From NCBI GenBank assembly GCA_017992485.1, contig JAGOOL010000040.1:1-5111 (forward strand): a stretch of DNA of 5,111 bases, read 5' to 3'. Positions within the stretch are counted from its first letter, which is position 1. Each line of letters starts with the position of its first letter. Below the pieces are notes generated by a model. It saw nothing but the letters and a program-made list of their open reading frames with translations. It ran no database searches and was not told where the DNA came from. Below are positions 1 through 5,003 of the stretch, in pieces. Source of the DNA: Minisyncoccota bacterium (GTDB lineage: Bacteria > Patescibacteriota > Minisyncoccia > Phycocordibacterales > UBA9973). Both the position numbers and the translations under genes were made by a program.

Positions 1-24
1 CATATTCAGTATTGCCATACTTTG

Positions 25-108
25 TGCGCGGGAGAAGACTTGAACTTCCATTCCCTTGCGGGAGCTACCACCTCAAGGTAGTGCGTCTACCAGTTTCGCC
101 ACCCGCGC
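25..108 (-). tRNA. tRNA-Leu (anticodon GAG)
   Basis: A complete 84-base class II tRNA folds on the minus strand. The acceptor stem is GCGCGGG paired with CCCGCGC, with discriminator A at position 25. The anticodon stem is CTACC/GGTAG around loop TTGAGGT, so the anticodon is GAG (plus-strand 72-74), reading CUC and CUU leucine codons. The long variable arm is a TCCC/GGGA stem capped by GCAA, as expected for tRNA-Leu. The T loop is TTCAAGT. The bases after the discriminator read CAA, so CCA is not encoded and must be added after transcription. The gene lies downstream of the rplS terminator and has its own promoter. Confidence 0.96.
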
Positions 109-158
109 ATGTTTTACCTACTTTCTCATACTTTGCAAACTATCGATTTTGCTTTTGT

Positions 159-186
159 AGTATACAGATTATTAGGTATTTATCAA
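159..186 (-). promoter_or_regulatory. Promoter for tRNA-Leu
   Basis: On the minus strand a -35 box TTGATA (181-186, five of six consensus bases) is separated by 16 bases from a -10 box TATACT (159-164, five of six). It sits just past the rplS terminator and drives towards tRNA-Leu. The predicted start near position 152 gives a 5' leader of roughly 44 bases to be removed by RNase P. This is the best sigma70-like match in the window. Confidence 0.65.
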
Positions 187-196
187 GAAACCGACA

Positions 197-223
197 AAAG
201 AAAACCCGGCAGTGCCGGATTTT
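197..223 (-). terminator. Intrinsic terminator after rplS
   Basis: Read on the minus strand, AATCCGGC-ACT-GCCGGGTT forms a stem of about eight pairs, including one G-U, with a three-base loop. It is followed by a T-rich run TTTTCTTTT. The hairpin begins about 12 bases after the rplS stop codon. The G-U pair and the T run favour termination of leftward (minus) transcription. On the plus strand the corresponding pair is a C-A mismatch. Confidence 0.85.
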
Positions 224-235
224 CCCATAAGTGAC

Positions 236-655
236 TTATTCTGCTGCAGCTTCGTCTTTTGCGTCATCCTTTGCTCCTGCGAGGTCTTCCGGATGCTTGC
301 CCTTCATCGTGTACATCTTCATCTTACGAGCGACTTCACGAGCGGCCTTCTCACGGACATAGTAGAGCTTTGAGCGACGGACACGAGAGCGTTTAACGAT
401 CTCGATTTTGTCGATTGTTGGAGAGTAGAGTGGAAAAATACGTTCGACACCAACACCCGAAGCTACTTTGCGAATAGTGAATGTAGCACCAGCTTCTGTG
501 CCGTGCTTGCGGGCCAAAACGAGGCCTTCAAAAGCCTGAAGACGGACCTTGCCCTTATCTTCGATCTTTGACCAGACGCGAACAGTGTCGCCTGAAGAAA
601 ATTCAAGTTTTGCTCGGTCGTCGCTATTTACTGGTGTCATTACTTTTGGTGCCAT
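236..655 (-). CDS. rplS: 50S ribosomal protein L19
   Basis: L19 is a component of the large ribosomal subunit, located near the interface with the 30S subunit. The 139-residue product carries the family signatures in order: FSSGDTVRVW (about 19-28), an RLQAFEGLVLA segment, FTIRKVASGVGVERIFPLYSP (positions about 59-79), then the basic stretch ending RVRRSKLYYVR. Bacterial L19 is usually about 115 residues. The excess here is a C-terminal tail that is first basic (KMKMYTMKGKH) and then rich in Ala, Asp and Glu. The gene starts 14 bases after the rluA-type gene, with no visible Shine-Dalgarno sequence, and ends in TAA before a strong terminator. It is thus the last gene of its operon. In many bacteria rplS follows rpsP-rimM-trmD; none of these is next to it here. 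Confidence 0.97.
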   Translation of the reverse strand: MAPKVMTPVNSDDRAKLEFSSGDTVRVWSKIEDKGKVRLQAFEGLVLARKHGTEAGATFTIRKVASGVGVERIFPLYSPTIDKIEIVKRSRVRRSKLYYVREKAAREVARKMKMYTMKGKHPEDLAGAKDDAKDEAAAE

Positions 656-669
656 AGATGCCCGTTACT

Positions 670-1503
670 TTAGCATGGAAGTTCGACCTGCGCAAGATTT
701 GCTATATCCTTGAACTCCTCCGGGGAGGGAGCTTCAAAAACCAGCTTTTTCCCGTCCTTGTCCAAATAGCTCAAACGCATAGCGTGGAGCATGAGGCGCG
801 GGTAGGCAGAAATCGTCTTTTCGTCGCCATAGAGCTTGTCGCCGCCGACGGGATGGTTGGTAAATGTCATATGGACGCGAATCTGGTGGGTTCGTCCCGT
901 GCGCGGTTTTATTAAAATAATGCTCCATTCTGTCGCACGGTCGTCGCGAGTCGTACCAAGGACGCGGTAGTCAGTCACAGCGTCACGCAATTCCCCTCTC
1001 GTTCCGCGACCGCCGAGGAATTTTCGGAAATCATTTTTTGAGCGCCCGATCGGTACAGCGATAGAACCGATGTTTTCTTTGAAACTGCCACGAACGACAG
1101 CCAAATATTCTTTCTTCATCGTGCGATCTTGAAATTCTTTTTTGAGCGCAAAAAATGTGTCATTGTCTTTGGCAATGATCATGACGCCGGATGTATCTTT
1201 GTCGAGACGGTGGACGATACCGGGGCGATGGATTTTCAGTTCAGTAATTACCTTTTTTCCATCCGCACCTTTTGCCGTACCTTTTTCTGTTACGTATTCA
1301 TGCGAAGGTAAAGCGCAATCAGTTGCCAAACTTTTATTCATCTTGATAATGAGCGGCTCACCAACTCCTTTTTTTACTTTTCCTGACTCAATCAAAAAAT
1401 CCGCAAGCGTCGGCTCGCAGTTGTGGCCATCGCCATGAACAAGAAGGCCTGACGGCTTATTGATGACGAGTATGTGTTTGTCTTCGAAAATAATTGGTGG
1501 CAT
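670..1503 (-). CDS. RluA-family pseudouridine synthase
   Basis: This enzyme isomerises specific uridines to pseudouridine in rRNA or tRNA. The 277-residue product has the family core: an N-terminal ILVINKPSGLLVH strand (11-23), the catalytic motif HRLDKDTSG (98-106, with D101 as the nucleophilic aspartate), the uridine-pocket motif RTGRTHQIRVH (201-211), GDKLYG (221-226) and LMLHA (237-241). No S4 RNA-binding domain precedes the core, so it resembles RluA itself more than RluC or RluD in domain content. About 35 extra hydrophilic residues lie between residues 42 and 90, just before the catalytic motif. The target uridine cannot be assigned from sequence alone. The start codon lies two bases after the upstream stop, which suggests translational coupling. 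No ribosome binding site is visible. Confidence 0.93.
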   Translation of the reverse strand: MPPIIFEDKHILVINKPSGLLVHGDGHNCEPTLADFLIESGKVKKGVGEPLIIKMNKSLATDCALPSHEYVTEKGTAKGADGKKVITELKIHRPGIVHRLDKDTSGVMIIAKDNDTFFALKKEFQDRTMKKEYLAVVRGSFKENIGSIAVPIGRSKNDFRKFLGGRGTRGELRDAVTDYRVLGTTRDDRATEWSIILIKPRTGRTHQIRVHMTFTNHPVGGDKLYGDEKTISAYPRLMLHAMRLSYLDKDGKKLVFEAPSPEEFKDIANLAQVELPC

Positions 1504-1505
1504 AT

Positions 1506-2423
1506 TTACGCAACTTTTGAGAAAAATTCTTCTTCCCCGAGTCCCATATCTTCTTCTTTCTTAATACAATATTCCCAGATTGCCATAGTGGCAGCGTCTT
1601 CGGTGAGCAGCCTTGGGTTGGCAGCAAAAAGTGCCTGTTTCTCCTCGATAATTTCAGTAATCATCTGCTGTGCGCGACCATACAGAAGCTGTGCCTTAAA
1701 TGAATCTTTTCGATGAGCAATTTTGAAAAATGTCGTGCACTGCTGCTGGAGCTGATAGAGAATAATGAGCTGAACTGTATTGTTTGCAAGTCCGTCTTTG
1801 TCATTTCTATCTTCTTGTAAAAACATTTTTTTGAGCTGATCATCTTGGAGCGCAATAATCACACGCGGCACTTCGATTGAACGCTTAACATCTTCCGATT
1901 CAAAGTACTTAACCTCAACCGTCTGGTCTCGGAGAATATCGTGATTGAGAATTCGGTCGAGCTTTTTGTGAATGTCGGCAACATCTTTCGAAGTTGTAAT
2001 ATCAATACCGAGGCCAAGATATTTGTTCGGTTCATCAGACTCAGGAAATTCAATCATGAGATCAACACCCTTGGTGAAGTCGTCTGACTTAGACGTCGGT
2101 GTGCAATTCCCTTTTCCTGCGAGCCATGCACCGGAAAGCTGGTCGCCGATAATACACTCAGCGACATACGCAATCATATCTTTGATCTCTTTGCGCTCTC
2201 GTGAATAGTCATCTAGTTCCTCCATTTCTCTTTTGAACCTTGCTTCGAGTTTTGCGACATCAGCAATATCTTTGTCGACACCATCACCGTAGATGTCACG
2301 AAAATCCTCTGGGTTGGGTCGGTATGGTTCGATCTTCTTTTCAGCTTTTTTATGCAACTTCTCAAGAACCTCTTTTGAGTAAGGGTCGCGCTCAAGTAAA
2401 TTTCGATTTTCAAAGCCTTTCAT
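1506..2423 (-). CDS. Conserved-looking protein of unknown function, possible degenerate PD-(D/E)XK-like core
   Basis: I do not recognise a named family. The 305-residue product is soluble and highly charged, with no signal peptide or membrane segment. Residues 1-90 are mostly charged helix, including a likely coiled coil at 51-85. A compact alpha/beta core follows: helix 81-97 containing E89, then SDD (113-115), GVDLMIEF (119-126), LGLGIDITTS (136-145), a helix with KKLDRI (153-158), strand VKYF (171-174) and strand VPRVIIAL (186-192). The rest (about 195-300) looks helical. The acidic D121 and D141 on neighbouring strands after an E-bearing helix resemble the layout of restriction-endonuclease-like folds. 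However, D-I-T replaces the usual (D/E)-X-K, so activity is doubtful. The chosen ATG lies one base after tRNA-Val. A TTG at codon 23 is an alternative start. The gene is two bases from the pseudouridine synthase gene and surely co-transcribed with it. Confidence 0.8.
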   Translation of the reverse strand: MKGFENRNLLERDPYSKEVLEKLHKKAEKKIEPYRPNPEDFRDIYGDGVDKDIADVAKLEARFKREMEELDDYSRERKEIKDMIAYVAECIIGDQLSGAWLAGKGNCTPTSKSDDFTKGVDLMIEFPESDEPNKYLGLGIDITTSKDVADIHKKLDRILNHDILRDQTVEVKYFESEDVKRSIEVPRVIIALQDDQLKKMFLQEDRNDKDGLANNTVQLIILYQLQQQCTTFFKIAHRKDSFKAQLLYGRAQQMITEIIEEKQALFAANPRLLTEDAATMAIWEYCIKKEEDMGLGEEEFFSKVA

Positions 2424-2424
2424 G

Positions 2425-2497
2425 TGCGCGATGCAGGACTCGAACCTGCGACCTTCCCAGTGTAAATGGGTTGCTCTACCAACTGAGCTAATCGCGC
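2425..2497 (-). tRNA. tRNA-Val (anticodon UAC)
   Basis: A complete 73-base tRNA lies on the minus strand. The acceptor stem is GCGCGAT paired with ATCGCGC, with discriminator A at 2425. The D stem is GCTC/GAGC. The anticodon loop TTTACAC gives anticodon UAC (plus-strand 2462-2464), reading GUA and probably other GUN codons. The T arm is GCAGG-TTCGAGT-CCTGC. The outermost anticodon-stem pair is an A-A mismatch (27-43). CCA is not encoded: the base after the discriminator is C, then directly the ATG of the next gene. The 3' processing site of this tRNA is therefore effectively the 5' end of the downstream mRNA. Confidence 0.95.
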
Positions 2498-2509
2498 TTA
2501 TAAAAACCG

Positions 2510-2539
2510 TCTATATTCCTATATAAACAGAATATACAA
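2510..2539 (-). promoter_or_regulatory. Candidate promoter for tRNA-Val operon
   Basis: On the minus strand, TTGTAT (2534-2539) is followed after 18 bases by TATAGA (2510-2515). A start near 2503 would lie about six bases before the mature tRNA-Val 5' end. The region is very AT-rich, and a second -10-like TATATA exists at 2520-2525, so the exact hexamers are uncertain. A promoter somewhere in 2498-2550 is likely, because tRNA-Arg diverges on the other side. Confidence 0.4.
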
Positions 2540-2575
2540 CACTTTACCTCAAAATGGGAAAAGTGAGAAATCCTG

Positions 2576-2584
2576 TGGTATAGT
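2576..2584 (+). promoter_or_regulatory. Extended -10 promoter for tRNA-Arg
   Basis: TGGTATAGT matches an extended -10 element (TG, one base, then TATAGT at 2579-2584, five of six consensus bases). No good -35 box lies 16-18 bases upstream, which is typical of extended -10 promoters. The predicted start near 2591 leaves a leader of about 15 bases before tRNA-Arg at 2606. Confidence 0.55.
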
Positions 2585-2605
2585 CAAGAAAATTTAAACC
2601 AATTC

Positions 2606-2677
2606 GCCCCTGTAGTTAAATGGATATAACTGCGGACTTCTAAGCCGTTATTCGAGGTTCGATTCCTCGCGGGGGCA
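2606..2677 (+). tRNA. tRNA-Arg (anticodon UCU)
   Basis: A complete 72-base tRNA. The acceptor stem is GCCCCTG paired with CGGGGGC (one T-G pair), with discriminator A at 2677. The D stem is GTTA/TAAC. The anticodon loop CTTCTAA gives UCU (2639-2641), reading AGA and, by wobble, AGG. The T arm is CGAGG-TTCGATT-CCTCG. The pair closing the anticodon loop is an A-G mismatch (31-39), and the outermost pair of that stem is G-T. CCA is not encoded; CAC follows the discriminator. The gene ends only four bases before the 3' end of the converging pilM-like gene. Confidence 0.95.
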
Positions 2678-2681
2678 CACT

Positions 2682-3731
2682 TTATTTTCTTAAACCTTTC
2701 AGAGCTAGTGCGAGCGCCGGCAAATACTTCAAACTTTCAGCTTCAGTGAGCTCAGGGATTTCATTCGCAAGTGGAATATTCTTGAACGGTTCTGGATTTC
2801 TGGTTTCAATATGGAGCGCAGTTTCGAGGTAGCTCGCCATGCCAGGGATCGTTGCACCACCGCCAATGAGCGTCACCTGTCGGACACGACACTCTTTTTC
2901 TTTGCGGCAATCAACATGCCAGTAGAGAAATGTTTTTTCAGCAGCTTCGACGAGCTTACGAAGTTCGCCACGCAAGCATTGCAGTACTGCATTTTTAGTT
3001 GAAGTAAGAGAAATACCGTCAAAGAACAATGCTTCTTCAGCAGATTCTTTACTGACACCCAATTGCTCCACTATTTTTTGAATCCAAACATCAGTACCGG
3101 TCGCAACGACTTCTTCGAGCACGAGCGAGCCTTTCGACAAAATAGTGATTGAGGTTTCATGCGCTTTGATAGCAACAATAATACTTGCCGCATCATCGAG
3201 ACTAATGAGCTCAGCCACAATCTCGGTCGAGAGGCCAACGTATTCAAGATTGAAATCAGTTTGTTTCGCGAGCGCTTTCATATCGTCGATCGGCAGCTGC
3301 GGCAGCATTGTTACGGCAACTTTTGTATTATTTTTTTCGCGGTATAAAATCTCGGTCTGCATGACGAAATCGTGACGATCCCCTGTCGCCTTTTTGATCT
3401 CTCGCTCCACCATGTGTTCGAGCAAGAACGGATCACTCTCAGGAAGTGTCATTTCAAAAAAAGTTGCCGTACTGTCCGGAAGTGCAATACGAAGCGCTTT
3501 GGTTTTTGAGCGATGATGAATGTTTTTGAAAATGTGTGTGAGTTCAGCTGTGCGCTGTTCTTTGTCGCCACTGTCAGTTTCAAGCGCGACTTCTCCAAAA
3601 CGAGAAATTGAAATGCCACTCGGCGTTGCCGTCGCTTCGACGTATGAAACAAGATGGTCTTCAAGTGCCACACCAAGTGAGGTTTTTTTACCGGAGACTG
3701 GAAGTTTAATTTTGCCGATTTGTTTTTTCAT
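2682..3731 (-). CDS. PilM-like actin-fold protein (type IV pilus assembly type)
   Basis: PilM is a cytoplasmic actin/FtsA-like protein that binds the PilN N-terminus at the inner-membrane platform of type IV pili. The 349-residue product has the matching architecture. An N-terminal strand pair lies at 18-50. An SHS2-like insert region follows (about 80-160), including LPESDPFLLEHMVEREIKK, a motif typical of PilM/GspL-type proteins. A second strand set lies at 183-205, then helix AEEAL (231-235), adenosine motif TLIGGGATIPG (287-297), and a C-terminal YLPALALALKG helix. The two phosphate loops normally carry D-x-G; here they read LGVALED (19-25) and IVAIKAHETSI (185-195), so both are lost. Nucleotide binding is therefore uncertain. 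No pilN, pilO or pilin gene is in the window. The gene is last in the ruvX unit, 44 bases after the tRNA-binding gene, and has no clear ribosome binding site. Confidence 0.8.
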   Translation of the reverse strand: MKKQIGKIKLPVSGKKTSLGVALEDHLVSYVEATATPSGISISRFGEVALETDSGDKEQRTAELTHIFKNIHHRSKTKALRIALPDSTATFFEMTLPESDPFLLEHMVEREIKKATGDRHDFVMQTEILYREKNNTKVAVTMLPQLPIDDMKALAKQTDFNLEYVGLSTEIVAELISLDDAASIIVAIKAHETSITILSKGSLVLEEVVATGTDVWIQKIVEQLGVSKESAEEALFFDGISLTSTKNAVLQCLRGELRKLVEAAEKTFLYWHVDCRKEKECRVRQVTLIGGGATIPGMASYLETALHIETRNPEPFKNIPLANEIPELTEAESLKYLPALALALKGLRK

Positions 3732-3775
3732 AATTTTTATTGAAAGGACTTTACGCTGCGCAACTAGTGAGAGAG

Positions 3776-4201
3776 TTATGTAACTGATACGCCGGGTTTT
3801 ACTTTTATACCAGGTTCAAGTGTTGTGAAATTTTCCAGGTCTCCAGTGACATACAGAATCATGCCGTTTGATTCGATGCCGCGGATTTTGCGTGGAGCAA
3901 GATTGGTAATGACCGGAAATTGTTTGCCGACGAGGTTTTCGATTTCAGGAAAATATTCTCGGACACCAGAGAGAATTGTGCGAGGTTCAGCTTCACCGAG
4001 ATCAACTTTATACATGATGAGCTTATCTGCATCCGGAACAGCAGCTGCTTCCAAGATCGTACCAATTTTTATTTCGAGTTTGTAGACATCATCTATGCTG
4101 ATTTTTTTTACTTCTTCAACGACAGGTTCTGCCATAGAAACCGTAGGCTCAGCAGCTGGTTCGATTATTTTTTCTTCAGTTGTATTTTCTGTATCGCTCA
4201 T
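3776..4201 (-). CDS. Stand-alone tRNA-binding OB-fold protein (MetRS C-terminal / Trbp111 type)
   Basis: The 141-residue product contains one EMAP/Trbp111-type tRNA-binding domain at about 34-141. Family features are ISIDDVYKLEIKIGTILEA (34-52), VPDADKLIMYKVDLGE (55-70), RTILSGVREYFPE (74-86), the LVGKQFPVITNLAPRK segment (90-105), and GIESNGMILY (108-117). Such domains bind tRNA without strong sequence specificity. They occur as the C-terminus of methionyl-tRNA synthetase, where they aid dimerisation and tRNA capture, or as free proteins (Trbp111, CsaA). Here it is free. An acidic, Ala/Pro/Glu-rich N-terminal tail (1-32) resembles a detached linker. A likely role is as a trans-acting partner of MetRS, but that is inference. 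It begins six bases after ruvX and is clearly in the same transcript. A downstream start at M23 would also keep the domain intact. Confidence 0.9.
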   Translation of the reverse strand: MSDTENTTEEKIIEPAAEPTVSMAEPVVEEVKKISIDDVYKLEIKIGTILEAAAVPDADKLIMYKVDLGEAEPRTILSGVREYFPEIENLVGKQFPVITNLAPRKIRGIESNGMILYVTGDLENFTTLEPGIKVKPGVSVT

Positions 4202-4207
4202 TTTTTC

Positions 4208-4612
4208 TTATTTGTTCTTCAATTGTATTGTATCCAAGTGTCTCTGTAAAATAATTGCTGCAGCTTTGTCGTCGATATGTTCAGCTTGCTTGCCGCCGGC
4301 GCGCTTTTCAAAATGCCGTGCTTCACTCGATGAGAAAAATTCTTTTACAAAATGAACCGGCAAACCATACTGCATACCAAGGAGTGCTGCGAATGTATCA
4401 ATTTCTTCTTGAACTTTATTTGATGCCCCCTTCAGGTCGGTAGACTTCCCTATCACAATCTCACCAATTTTCTCTTTGGCAATAATCAATTCCATCTGTT
4501 TGTCTTTGTCTACGGTTGGAATAATTGCGTACGGGAATGCAATCTTGCCGTTTTCATCCGAAACTGCCAAACCGATTTTCTTGGTGCCGTAGTCGATGCC
4601 GAGGTATTTCAT
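4208..4612 (-). CDS. ruvX: RuvX/YqgF family putative pre-16S rRNA nuclease
   Basis: YqgF/RuvX proteins have an RNase H-like fold. In E. coli the family member is linked to maturation of the 16S rRNA 5' end, and it was formerly called a Holliday junction resolvase. The 134-residue product has the usual length and the motifs LGIDYGTKKIGLAVSD (4-19, with D7 as the first metal ligand), EIVIGKSTDLKG (51-62), and DDKAAAIILQRHL (114-126, with D114/D115 as the last acidic ligand). The middle motif, normally DER(L/F)(T/S)(T/S), reads KEFFSS (90-95), keeping only the glutamate E91. The three acidic positions needed for metal binding thus survive. It is the first gene of its unit, followed six bases later by the tRNA-binding gene. 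The -10 box lies so close that the message may be leaderless. Confidence 0.92.
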   Translation of the reverse strand: MKYLGIDYGTKKIGLAVSDENGKIAFPYAIIPTVDKDKQMELIIAKEKIGEIVIGKSTDLKGASNKVQEEIDTFAALLGMQYGLPVHFVKEFFSSSEARHFEKRAGGKQAEHIDDKAAAIILQRHLDTIQLKNK

Positions 4613-4618
4613 GACACC

Positions 4619-4624
4619 ATTATA
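4619..4624 (-). promoter_or_regulatory. -10 element for ruvX operon, leaderless geometry
   Basis: A perfect TATAAT lies on the minus strand with exactly six bases (GGTGTC) between it and the ruvX ATG. Transcription starting about seven bases after the -10 box would begin at the A of the start codon, leaving no 5' untranslated region. No strong -35 box is present; the hexamer 17 bases upstream is GAGCAG. Confidence 0.55.
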
Positions 4625-4666
4625 GCCTACGACCGCGGAAGCTGCTCACTGCGTGCCGCGCATTAG

Positions 4667-4695
4667 TTGTCTAAACGGCCTTTTTGCGTTAGTAT
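4667..4695 (+). promoter_or_regulatory. Candidate promoter for the small membrane protein gene, leaderless geometry
   Basis: TTGTCT (4667-4672, four of six) is separated by 17 bases from TAGTAT (4690-4695, four of six). Six bases (TTCCCC) then separate the -10 box from the ATG at 4702, the same geometry as the divergent ruvX promoter. There is no purine-rich ribosome binding site, consistent with a leaderless message. Confidence 0.45.
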
Positions 4696-4701
4696 TTCCC
4701 C

Positions 4702-5001
4702 ATGGATCTATTCTTACAGACAAGAGACCCTAAAACAGTGGCAATCTTTGCTATCATCGTCCTATGGACCGTTTTTTGGAAAGGTCTGGCCCTTTGGCAC
4801 TCAAGCCGCCGGGACAACAGAATCTGGTTCGTCATTTTGCTCATCATCTCAACCCTGGGCATTATGGAAATCGTTTACCTCTTTTTTGTTATCAAGCTGA
4901 AGCCGAACGAACTTTTTAGAAATGAAAAAATCGAAGGTAAAGCGAGCGACGCCGGCAGCGATGCCAGCGAAAAAGCAGACGACACAAACGAAGGTAAATA
5001 A
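4702..5001 (+). CDS. Small two-helix membrane protein, DUF5652-like
   Basis: The 99-residue product has two predicted membrane helices, about 12-32 and 41-64, joined by a short basic turn (SSRRDNR). A hydrophilic charged tail (66-99) follows, rich in Asp, Glu, Lys, Ala and Ser. The pattern W-x3-WKG-x-ALW (22-32), then WF (42-43), then TLGIMEIVYLFF (51-62), matches what I recall of DUF5652. That family is found mainly in Candidate Phyla Radiation genomes and has no known function. By the positive-inside rule the basic turn would be cytoplasmic, leaving both ends outside, though the tail with its lysines weakens that prediction. The gene diverges from ruvX and ends 22 bases before tRNA-Ser, so the two may share a transcript. 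The ATG directly follows a -10-like box without a ribosome binding site. Confidence 0.82.
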   Translation: MDLFLQTRDPKTVAIFAIIVLWTVFWKGLALWHSSRRDNRIWFVILLIISTLGIMEIVYLFFVIKLKPNELFRNEKIEGKASDAGSDASEKADDTNEGK

Positions 5002-5003
5002 AA

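Noticed and set aside
8..21. Short hairpin AGTAT/ATACT downstream of tRNA-Leu as a terminator
   Set aside because: Five weak pairs and no T run in the few bases left before the window edge.
1142..1438. Overlapping plus-strand open frames inside the pseudouridine synthase gene and others (for example 12-230, 658-915, 1474-1716, 3920-4249)
   Set aside because: They lie opposite recognised genes or a tRNA, have low-complexity or Cys/Ser/Phe-rich translations with no family motifs, and no supporting promoter or start context.
3732..3775. Separate promoter for the pilM-like gene in the 44-base gap
   Set aside because: TTGCGC with AATAAA 16 bases on is only a weak match (four of six each), and co-transcription with the upstream gene explains the gap.
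4634..4660. Inverted repeat CGCGG/CCGCG in the divergent region between ruvX and the membrane protein gene
   Set aside because: Only five pairs around a 17-base spacer in a GC-rich patch, with no extension on either side. It could be an operator but chance is as likely.
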